Source: Paracoccaceae bacterium (GTDB lineage Bacteria > Pseudomonadota > Alphaproteobacteria > Rhodobacterales > Rhodobacteraceae). Taken from it: DNA of 31,840 nt. The translations under genes were made by a program, and so were the position numbers. Shown here one piece after another: positions 16,299-22,824 of this stretch. The DNA is taken from assembly GCA_015485375.1 (NCBI GenBank), contig WFTU01000319.1, positions 1 through 31,840 on the forward strand, written 5' to 3'. Position 1 is the first letter of the stretch; every line of letters starts with the position of its first letter. Below the pieces are notes generated by a model, which was not told the DNA's origin, ran no database searches, and worked only from the letters and a program-made list of their open reading frames with translations.

Positions 16299-16907
16299 AT
16301 GAGCACGGAAACCGAAAAGAGGGCGGCGACGTTTGCCGAACTCGCCGAAAAGCATGGCTTGGAAATATCAGCGACCCCGGTTCCGAGCCGCCCGGGCGGC
16401 GACTCTGACTGGAACGCAAGGGCGCTGCACTGGCACGTTGAGCTGACCCGTGCGCCGCGCGCCGGTGACAAGCCTTTCGGCCCGCGCGTGCCCGTATGGG
16501 TTGGCTATTGGTCCGCCGGGCGCGGGCTGGCCGAAAACTGGGCGCGGAACGGTGCGAAAAACCCGCGCACCGGGCGGCGCGATGGCGTGGCGGCCCGGCT
16601 GGCGCATCGGCTGCGCCTGTATGAGGCGGGAAAGGGCGGGGATTCCAAGCATGACCTGCTGGAACAGATAGCGCGGCGCTATCACGCCACGGCACCGCTA
16701 GACGTTGCCGACATTCTGGAGTCGCTCCAGCTGGACATTGCGGGCTCGGATCAACCCTTTGAAGATTGGGCCTTTGATACCGGATATGACCCGGATTCCC
16801 GCCGGGCCGAATCTATCTGGCGCGCCTGCCGCGATACCGCGCAACAGATGCGCGCCGGGCTGGGCCGCGCCGCATTTGCCGAATTCCTGGAAATCGCGCC
16901 GGAATAA
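16299..16907 (+). CDS. Conserved phage/plasmid protein of unknown function, 202 aa
   Basis: The 202-aa protein resembles a family often seen in phages and plasmids. Its C-terminal region reads APLDVADILESLQLDIAGSD followed by FEDWAFDTGYDPDSRRAESI and WRACRDTAQQMRAGLG; a FEDW...GYDxDSRxAE pattern is the recognisable part. The N-terminal half has a HWHVELTRAPR strand and a Gly/Arg-rich loop. No enzymatic residues are obvious. The ATG is fixed by leader copy 2. Its presence supports a phage or plasmid origin of the operon. Confidence 0.7.
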   Translation: MSTETEKRAATFAELAEKHGLEISATPVPSRPGGDSDWNARALHWHVELTRAPRAGDKPFGPRVPVWVGYWSAGRGLAENWARNGAKNPRTGRRDGVAARLAHRLRLYEAGKGGDSKHDLLEQIARRYHATAPLDVADILESLQLDIAGSDQPFEDWAFDTGYDPDSRRAESIWRACRDTAQQMRAGLGRAAFAEFLEIAPE

Positions 16908-16909
16908 CA

Positions 16910-16928
16910 TTCACCCGAAAAGGAAGGA
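16910..16928 (+). promoter_or_regulatory. Repeated leader/RBS motif, copy 3
   Basis: TTCACCCGAAAAGGAAGGA begins 2 nt after the preceding stop and ends 7 nt before the ATG at 16936. It is identical to copy 2. Confidence 0.65.
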
Positions 16929-16935
16929 CTCACCC

Positions 16936-17568
16936 ATGGGAATTGACAAATTCAACCCGCCCGAATCCGCCCTTGTCACGGTTTGGGGCTGGTCGCATGA
17001 CGTGAACGGCAACCCGGTTGCCCGGTATGAAATCCTTTGGCCGGGCGGTTCATTCGCCAGCCCGCGCCGGGAACAAGTTGGCTATCGCGACAAGGTTTCG
17101 CAATCCGCCCTTTGGCGGCTTTCGCAGCTCTTCCCCGGCACTGCCTGGAAAATCGGCCCGGACGGCATCAAGGGAAGCCGGGAAGCCGGGGAAGCGGTTT
17201 TCCGGGCGGTGCGCAACCATGACGCGGAATTCGTGCCAGTGATTTTCCGGCTGGAGAAAGCCCCGGGCTGCAAGCCGACTCCGATTGCCTTTTTCCCGAC
17301 GCTGCCCGCCGACTATGCCGGGCTGGACGTGGTCTGCTATGCGCACCTTGGCCAGCATTCGGGCGCGTCAAAGGCCTACTACCGGACTACACGCCGGGCG
17401 CGCCCGTCGGAATATGCTGAATTGCGCCATGAGCTGGAATCCATCGGCTACCGGCTGGAAATCTGCCAGCGCTGGACCCCGGCCCATGACGCGCGCCGCC
17501 TGGCCGAGTTGCGCCGCCAGAACGTCGCCGCAAACCGGGTTGCCGAAAAAGAAGGGGCGGGCGCATGA
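16936..17568 (+). CDS. Unknown protein, 210 aa
   Basis: No family was recognised. The N-terminal half contains ALVTVWGWSHDVNGNPVARY and EILWPGGSF, suggesting beta structure. The C-terminal half ends in a basic helix (HDARRLAELRRQNVAANRVA). The start is defined by leader copy 3. The stop overlaps the next ATG by four bases. GAA-rich codon use matches the rest of the operon. Confidence 0.65.
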   Translation: MGIDKFNPPESALVTVWGWSHDVNGNPVARYEILWPGGSFASPRREQVGYRDKVSQSALWRLSQLFPGTAWKIGPDGIKGSREAGEAVFRAVRNHDAEFVPVIFRLEKAPGCKPTPIAFFPTLPADYAGLDVVCYAHLGQHSGASKAYYRTTRRARPSEYAELRHELESIGYRLEICQRWTPAHDARRLAELRRQNVAANRVAEKEGAGA

Positions 17569-17798
17569 CAAGGGAACAACGAATCCGTGACCTGTTGCCC
17601 GCGATTGCCGCGCGGCTGGTTCTGGAGGGCGCGCGCGACGTCTCCGACTCCGAGCTGCGCCGGGCATTCCGGGGATGCGTCTGTCCCGACATGCTATTCC
17701 GAGTCGCCAAGGCTGCCCGGGCGCGCGGCTGGCTGACCGCGCACAATCTCGAAACGCTTGCACGCTGGAGGACTCGCAATGCCCGAATTCACGCTTGA
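17565..17798 (+). CDS. Small basic protein, possible HTH, 77 aa
   Basis: The 77-aa product starts MTREQRIRDLLPAIAARLVL and has SDSELRRAFRGCVCPDMLFR and VAKAARARGWLTAHNLETLA. The helix-rich arrangement and basic charge are compatible with a small winged-helix or HTH domain, but no clear motif is present. It is coupled to the previous gene (ATGA) and overlaps the next one by 20 bp, the tightest packing in the operon. Confidence 0.6.
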   Translation: MTREQRIRDLLPAIAARLVLEGARDVSDSELRRAFRGCVCPDMLFRVAKAARARGWLTAHNLETLARWRTRNARIHA

Positions 17799-18291
17799 TT
17801 GCGGGAACATTGAAGGGCGGCTTTCCTTTGATGCGTTGCCCGCCATTGTGCGCGGCTACATTGAAGCTGCCTTTTTCACCGGGGTTCGGTTCTGGCCGGT
17901 TGACGGGGAACCTTTCGAAGTTGAGGAAGTCGGGTTTCTGGACCTTGACCCGGAAGGCCTGGAACAGATGAAAACCGACGCCTTGCGGTTCTGGATTGAA
18001 AACCGGCGCGACATTGCCGCCGCAATCGAGGCCGCGCCGGAATATGACCTGACCCGGGCCGGGCATGACCTTTGGTTCAGCCGCAACGGACACGGCACCG
18101 GATTCTGGGATAGAGGGCTGGGCGACATAGGCGAAAGGCTGGACGCTGCCGCCGCAAAAATGGGCGAATGTGACCTTTTCGCCGAACCGGCCCCGCCCGG
18201 CTGGCGTGTGCTGGTGGAGCAATTCGAAACCCCGCCGTTGACAGATACCGAATGCGCCACGCTGGCCGCCCTGATCAGGGAGTCGCCCTGA
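17779..18291 (+). CDS. Phage-type protein with NGHGxGFWDR motif, 170 aa
   Basis: The segment TRAGHDLWFSRNGHGTGFWD and RGLGDIGERL (near residues 92-120) matches a family of small proteins common in phages, usually written HDFWLTRNGHGAGFWDR, with no known function. The N-terminal part (MPEFTLDCGNIEGRLSFDAL) is acidic. ATG 17779 has GGAGG at 8-nt spacing and overlaps the end of the previous gene by 20 bp. This is the only gene of the operon besides the 202-aa one with a recognisable phage signature. Confidence 0.7.
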   Translation: MPEFTLDCGNIEGRLSFDALPAIVRGYIEAAFFTGVRFWPVDGEPFEVEEVGFLDLDPEGLEQMKTDALRFWIENRRDIAAAIEAAPEYDLTRAGHDLWFSRNGHGTGFWDRGLGDIGERLDAAAAKMGECDLFAEPAPPGWRVLVEQFETPPLTDTECATLAALIRESP

Positions 18292-18292
18292 C

Positions 18293-18403
18293 GTGGCCTT
18301 GTGGACCCTGACTTGCGCCGCGCTGGCTTTGCTGGCGCGCGATGCAGGGGCAACCTTGGCCCTGTTCGCAATCTGGACAATCGGCGCGGCCTGGCTGGAG
18401 TAA
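18293..18403 (+). CDS. Tiny hydrophobic protein, 36 aa
   Basis: A GTG-started frame (VALWTLTCAALALLARDAGA then TLALFAIWTIGAAWLE) begins one base after the preceding stop and ends before the terminator. It has two short hydrophobic stretches, enough for one or two membrane passes. Coding is supported only by position and tight spacing, as no strong ribosome-binding site is seen. With the 46-aa protein it brackets the operon. Confidence 0.4.
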   Translation: MALWTLTCAALALLARDAGATLALFAIWTIGAAWLE

Positions 18404-18426
18404 GCCGCCCGCCGCTTGGCCCATAG

Positions 18427-18476
18427 CCCGAAAAACGGAAACCCCGGCCCGCGCCGGGGTTTTTTCGTTTTTCGGG
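18427..18476 (+). terminator. Nested intrinsic terminator of the small-gene operon
   Basis: An inner stem AAACCCCGGC-CCGC-GCCGGGGTTT (18439-18462) is followed by a T-run. It sits inside an outer perfect 11-bp stem, CCCGAAAAACG (18427-18437) with CGTTTTTCGGG (18466-18476). The inner hairpin plus T-run is a classic terminator for plus-strand transcription. The outer stem makes the structure nearly symmetric, so it may also work for transcripts arriving from the minus-strand gene on the right. Confidence 0.85.
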
Positions 18477-18560
18477 CGGTGCTGGAGGGCTGGAGCCGGT
18501 GCCGGTCGGCCTTTGACCCTAGCTGCCCTAGTCGAAAGAGTCCGCCGCGCGGAGAAGGAA

Positions 18561-18642
18561 ACTTCACAGGCCGTGCCAGTTCCTCGAGACTTCACGCTCC
18601 TGCCCGGTCCTCGAAACTTCACACCCGTGGCCGGTCCTAGAT
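18561..18642 (+). repeat. Three tandem ~27-nt degenerate repeats
   Basis: Units start with ACTTCAC at 18561, 18589 and 18616, and each contains a (C/G)(C/A)GGTCCT-like segment near its end. They lie in the roughly 300-bp gap between the operon terminator and the end of the ATPase-HEPN gene, which otherwise holds no gene. They mark the border between the GC-rich operon and the lower-GC cargo. Confidence 0.5.
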
Positions 18643-18712
18643 ATACGGTGACGACGAAGAGTGCGCCCTCTTCTTGTCAGTCTGCATTTCGGTGCGAGAA
18701 CACGAACTTGGG

Positions 18713-20791
18713 TCAGTATTTTGCTAGATCGCATTGAATGGCCACATGGAGCTTATCCAGAATATGTTTTTGTAGCATGTACCAACCGTCCTCAATGTCT
18801 TGCGGCATCTTTCCAAGAAAGTTTTCCCTCAATTTTCTCTCAAATTCCTCTAAAAGGGTGCCCTTAATGTCATCATGGGAGAAATAGTTACGGTACGTTC
18901 GAATCTCATTAAGCACCTCCGTTGTATTTGGCGCGACGCAGGCAATCTTTTCATTTTTTAGCAGCCCCTTTCGCAGGTTCTTGTCCGCCGATTCAACAAG
19001 CAGTTTATACGCCTTAACAAGAAAAGCGACTGCACTGTTTTCGTCATCAGCAAGGGGGACTTGGCAAAGCGTATGTATCCTCTTTGGTCCGTTTCCTCCA
19101 AAAAAGTTCACTGGCGCATTTTCTTTGAGTGCCTGGTCGAGGCTAGCTATATCGCTAGCGATCTTTGTTGTTCTCATTGAAATCCACTGCCTACGTCGAT
19201 CGGGTGGCTCAATAAGTTTTTCCGAAGCGCGAACGCCCATTAAGTCCTTTCGCAAGAATTCTCGCACGACCGGGATCAGAAACCTCGGCATTCCTCCGGC
19301 TTGGACGCTAACCAGTCCGTATTCCCGAATATGTCGCACGAATTCGTCTTCCGAGCTAAGTTCGTGGAAATCAGCCCATTCATTTCGTGCCAACATTTCA
19401 AGCATGTAGTATTCGTTCGGATATAGTTCTTTAATTTCTGACACTACATGTCCGCAATAGGATGCAAGTTCACCGTCTCTCTCTTTCTCCGACTTGCGTA
19501 GTTCATCGGCGTCCAACCTGACGGGCCTGTCAACACCGGCGGAAAGAAGGGTTTCATGGTAGTAACTACACGCAAGCCGGGTTAGCAAAGGATGCCCACC
19601 GTAGTGGTCGTGCAGGTATTCGATGGCTGAATCGGTAAAATGAAGGCCCATCCTTTTCCCAAAGAAACCAATCATGTTTCTAAGGTTCTCTAACGAAAAT
19701 CCTCGAAGGTATTGGACGTTAAAGATACTAAACATCGGGTTTTGAACTGTCCGCCCCGGCTGGATTGGACTTTCAAAACGATCCACGTCGCAAACTGTAG
19801 GGTTCACTCCGCAAACGACGTAGCAAATCTTCTGAAACTCACTTTGAATAGTCCAAAGTGATTGCCATAAATCGATGAAATCTCGCTTCCAGTCGTCAAG
19901 TGGCGAAATCGGGGAAATATACTCAATCTCATCAAATATCACGCAAAGCTTTTTCCTCTTTGGCAGGTCCTGAACCGCAACTGAAAGAACATCGAATACA
20001 TCCTTTCCCGACGATAACAGACTGCTGTATTTTTTTCCGGAAATAGATGCGGCCGCTTTAATGATTTCCTTAGCTAGATTGTCCGCACCTCCAGACCGGA
20101 TCGAGCGCTTCTTGCAGTCGAGAAACAATGGCTGTGCATCATCAGATTTTTGAAGGAGGCGCTTCACTTTCAAGAGTACTGAGGTTTTTCCGGTTTTGCG
20201 AAGTCCGAAAACCCCGGTATTTTGACTCTTTCTAATGTTGTCGTGGATCGACGCGACAATATCTTCTCTCCCGTAAAAATACGCGTCTGATCGTAGCGGC
20301 AACCTGTAGTCAAAAAGGTTTCTAATAAAGAGGTTCTTGCGAATGTTATTCTTGACTGCCCAGTCATCAGAAATACTTCTTTCAAGAGTGTTATCGTCGA
20401 ACGGAACCACCATCCGGGTTTCGGGGTTTTCCGAGCAATAAATTGAAACAAATGCATTCAGGTTGCTTGCGGGTGACGCAAGAAATATAACGCTTTGGTC
20501 GATCCGACCAATTAAAGGATCTTCGGCGCAGATTTGGTCAATAGCCTGCATTGACCGAGGTTGGATGGTATCATAGTTAGACCAGAAGAGCGCGATTTCT
20601 CGTTCGAACCCGAACGTTTGAGAAATGTCTCGTGACGGCTTCAGCAGGAACACGGATATGATGGTATTTTTTAGCCTTCTTTCACGCTTCCACGTTATCC
20701 GGAATGTTTTGCCAAAGGCGATTTCGATTTTCTTTTCGATGCCGCTTTGCGGTACGCGGTCGGACTCGCTGTAGCTGTAAAAACTTGTCAC
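18713..20791 (-). CDS. STAND/AAA-like ATPase with C-terminal HEPN-like RNase domain
   Basis: The 692-aa protein has three parts. The N-terminal about 190 residues are unrecognised, with segments such as QSVIFLASPASNLNAFVSIY. A P-loop ATPase follows, with Walker A GLRKTGKTS near 198-206 and Walker B LCVIFDEIE near 283-291, then helical regions typical of STAND-type proteins. The C-terminal part has EIRTYRNYFSHDD near 630-642, which contains RNYFSH, the R-x4-H motif of HEPN RNases. Such ATPase-HEPN fusions commonly act in anti-phage defence by cleaving RNA. The GTG at 20789-20791 was chosen because GGAGG precedes it at 7-nt spacing; the frame extends to a TTG at 20836. GC is clearly lower than in flanking genes, a sign of transfer. 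It stands alone, with no partner gene. Confidence 0.7.
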   Translation of the reverse strand: MTSFYSYSESDRVPQSGIEKKIEIAFGKTFRITWKRERRLKNTIISVFLLKPSRDISQTFGFEREIALFWSNYDTIQPRSMQAIDQICAEDPLIGRIDQSVIFLASPASNLNAFVSIYCSENPETRMVVPFDDNTLERSISDDWAVKNNIRKNLFIRNLFDYRLPLRSDAYFYGREDIVASIHDNIRKSQNTGVFGLRKTGKTSVLLKVKRLLQKSDDAQPLFLDCKKRSIRSGGADNLAKEIIKAAASISGKKYSSLLSSGKDVFDVLSVAVQDLPKRKKLCVIFDEIEYISPISPLDDWKRDFIDLWQSLWTIQSEFQKICYVVCGVNPTVCDVDRFESPIQPGRTVQNPMFSIFNVQYLRGFSLENLRNMIGFFGKRMGLHFTDSAIEYLHDHYGGHPLLTRLACSYYHETLLSAGVDRPVRLDADELRKSEKERDGELASYCGHVVSEIKELYPNEYYMLEMLARNEWADFHELSSEDEFVRHIREYGLVSVQAGGMPRFLIPVVREFLRKDLMGVRASEKLIEPPDRRRQWISMRTTKIASDIASLDQALKENAPVNFFGGNGPKRIHTLCQVPLADDENSAVAFLVKAYKLLVESADKNLRKGLLKNEKIACVAPNTTEVLNEIRTYRNYFSHDDIKGTLLEEFERKLRENFLGKMPQDIEDGWYMLQKHILDKLHVAIQCDLAKY

Positions 20792-20929
20792 CGTCACGCC
20801 TCCAGGAATACCTGCTAGGCGCGAGTGCGCCTTCAACTAGTAGGTAGATATGCCAGTTCGCGCCTTCTGAGATTAAACGATCTTCCTAAGCAGTCAATCG
20901 ACAATCCTTTAGGTGATCCTGCCCCCGTT

Positions 20930-21175
20930 TCACCGGAAAGCCACGCTCTTGTCACTCTGGACGGTTTTCGTGCCTTTCCCGTAGCTCACCCGCGCGGCCT
21001 GGCAGATCGCGGCGTCGTCGCCCATGTAGTCGATCACCCGGACGAACCCGTGATCGAGGACGCGGTGCACCCGGTAGAGCCGTTCCTCCATCCCGGTGCT
21101 TGTCGCCCGCCGGGTCTCGCTGATCTGGCCGCGAAGCTCTTCTGCGGCGGTGACAGGATGCTGGGGGGCATTCAT
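20930..21175 (-). pseudogene. thyX: Truncated ThyX (FAD-dependent thymidylate synthase)
   Basis: The 81-aa frame reads like the N terminus of ThyX: RVHRVLDHGFVRVIDYMGDD and AAICQAARVSYGKGTKTV. It then departs from the family after about residue 77 (SDKS) and stops. A full ThyX is about 300 aa. The signature RHRxxSxNExSxR and the FAD/dUMP-binding residues are missing, so no activity is possible. The break near 20944 lies about 150 bp from the start of the ATPase-HEPN gene, suggesting the cargo arrived by a rearrangement that removed the thyX 3' end. Its ATG overlaps the stop of the upstream HTH gene (ATGA). Confidence 0.8.
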
Positions 21176-21435
21176 TCCTGGACCCTCACCTGTTCGAGTT
21201 CCGCCAGCCGCTCCTCGCGGCCGATGAGGTGCTCGGGCCAATCTTCCGGCCGGAATCCGGCGAGATACGCACGGTAGAGCCGTGCGACGCGCGCAGGGGC
21301 CTCCCGGGCCGTCTTGAGGCTCGGATCGCGCTCCATGCGGCGAACGGTGGACACGTCAGTCTCAAGCACCCGGGCGGCCTCGGCCGGGGTCAGGCCAAGG
21401 GTCTCTCGGGCTTTTCTCAACTCGTCAGGCGTCAT
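21172..21435 (-). CDS. XRE-family HTH regulator, 87 aa
   Basis: The protein begins MTPDELRKARETLGLTPAEA with ARVLETDVSTVRRMERDPS, a standard Cro/CI-type helix-turn-helix in residues 1-40. A helical tail follows (RVARLYRAYLAGFRPEDWPE). AGAGGAG lies upstream of the ATG. It heads the short minus-strand unit HTH-thyX' and is divergent from the HTH gene on the other strand, with a 14-bp palindrome between them, so it probably regulates this intergenic region. The same palindrome in the origin may be a second target. Confidence 0.75.
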   Translation of the reverse strand: MTPDELRKARETLGLTPAEAARVLETDVSTVRRMERDPSLKTAREAPARVARLYRAYLAGFRPEDWPEHLIGREERLAELEQVRVQE

Positions 21436-21477
21436 CGTTCATGGCTCCTCTAACCCTTTATCGTTGGGTGATTCCTA

Positions 21478-21491
21478 GGGGCAAATGCCCC
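21478..21491. repeat. Palindrome GGGGCAAATGCCCC between divergent HTH genes
   Basis: The 14-bp inverted repeat is the exact reverse complement of the site at 12746-12759 in the putative origin. It lies 43 bp upstream of the minus-strand HTH gene, a typical place for an operator. Confidence 0.6.
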
Positions 21492-21556
21492 TTTAGTCAA
21501 TACTCGGTAGAAGGATAATCTTTCACCTGATTGTTGACTATCGTGACAGGAGCGAT

Positions 21557-21595
21557 ATGGAATCTGGTGGTGGAATCACTCAAAGGAGCGACTGA
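21557..21595 (+). CDS. Possible 12-aa leader peptide
   Basis: ATG GAA ... TGA encodes MESGGGITQRSD, with AGGAG five bases upstream. It ends one base before the next ATG at 21597, whose own AAGGAG lies inside this leader. The arrangement resembles a coupled leader, but the ORF is very short and may be fortuitous. Confidence 0.25.
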   Translation: MESGGGITQRSD

Positions 21596-21596
21596 C

Positions 21597-21788
21597 ATGG
21601 GGTCTGCAAGAGCCACCCCCGAGGAGATGAAGCGAAGGGTTTCAGCGATCTCCGGCCTGCTGTCGGCTGGGGTCCACCCCGATGAAATCGCAAAGAAGCT
21701 GGGCCTCCCCCTCGGCAAGGTGCGTTACACGATAAGGGCTTACCCGGAGCTGCAAACTCGGTGGGCGCGCCTTCGCTCCGTCGGTTAG
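21597..21788 (+). CDS. Small HTH protein before the Dnd-like genes, 63 aa
   Basis: The product reads MGSARATPEEMKRRVSAISG then LLSAGVHPDEIAKKLGLPLG and KVRYTIRAYPELQTRWARLR, with a likely HTH at residues 25-45. AAGGAG is 8 nt before the ATG. The gene stops at 21788, at the exact point where dndD-like sequence begins in another frame, so its 3' end may itself be a rearrangement product. It is the first gene of the plus-strand cargo and could control it. Confidence 0.6.
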   Translation: MGSARATPEEMKRRVSAISGLLSAGVHPDEIAKKLGLPLGKVRYTIRAYPELQTRWARLRSVG

Positions 21789-22824
21789 CAATCTTGAACG
21801 TTTCCTCGAGAGCGTTGACGCGCAGTTGGCGAACATTTCGCCCCCGTTGAGCAGTGATCAGAGAAAGAACGTGCTGAATTCCGCGCGAAACGCGTGGGAG
21901 AGCCTTTGGTATCCGCCTCCAGAGAAGTGTGCCGACGATTATTTCCACCCTTATTTGAATGAGTTGGACCGCGAGAAGGTAATTGAGCAGCTACGGGAAC
22001 TCGACACCTTGGGCGCTCCTGGTATCGTTGATCTCTTGGATACGATTTCGGCAAACGAAGACGCCCTCAAGAAGCTACAAGACGAAGTGACGCGGACGGA
22101 GGCAATCGCGCCACATGTGGACGCCAAACGAGAGCGTCTTTCCCAATTAAACGCAGAAATCCAACAGCTTGACCAAGAAATTGGGGCGCTAAAGCGTGAA
22201 ATGGCCGCGCTGGAGAGCCAGATCAGTAAGAAGAACGTCGAACTTACGAAGCTCGCCGGACAGTGGGATCAGGCGAAACCCTCAATGCGTCGGGCGATGC
22301 GAGCCTTGACCGTTGCTGCGATGGTTGACGAAATCGTTGAAAAAGCGGTTCCGAGCCAAATCGAGGCCATTGCAAAAGCAATGACGGAAGCCCATAGGAT
22401 GATGGCCCACAAAAAAGATTTGGTTGAGAGGATCGAGATTGATGAGAATTGTGATGTAAAGCTTCTGAATTCGGACGGAACAGACCTGAGAGGATACGAC
22501 CTTTCGGCGGGGGAAAAGCAGATTTTTACCCAAGCCCTCATTTCGGCTGTGTCGTCGGTGTCGGGACGTGGCTTCCCTATGGTGATTGACACACCGCTTG
22601 GGCGTTTGGATGTGGAGCATCGAAAAGGGGTCTTAAGTCACCTTGCCCGCCGAGAGCACCAGGTCATTCTCCTCTCTACTAACACAGAGGTCGTTGGTGA
22701 ATACCTCCGCGAGATTAGCCCGCACGTCCAAAAGAAATACCTGATACAATTCGAGAGGATTGGTGAGATTGGGCAATCAACGGTCCGTCCGGGGTACTTC
22801 GAGGAAGAGGAGGGCCGAGAATGA
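21787..22824 (+). pseudogene. dndD: 5'-truncated dndD (SMC-like ATPase, C-terminal half)
   Basis: About 345 residues match the C-terminal half of DndD, the SMC-like protein of DNA phosphorothioation: a coiled coil (about 80-145), signature LSAGEKQ, Walker B MVIDTPLGRLD, and QVILLSTNTEV with the conserved end. The N-terminal half with Walker A and Q-loop is missing; full-length DndD is about 660 aa. There is no ATG or ribosome-binding site at the break; the first possible start is a TTG at 21826. The frame is nevertheless intact for over 330 codons. Its stop overlaps the next start (ATGA). It is probably non-functional as an ATPase unless rescued in trans. Confidence 0.8.

Noticed and set aside
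17368..18567. 399-codon minus-strand open frame
   Set aside because: Antisense to well-packed small genes that have proper ribosome-binding sites; it also crosses the terminator.
18561..18642. Short CRISPR array
   Set aside because: The tandem units are directly adjacent and degenerate, with no unique spacers between identical repeats and no cas genes.
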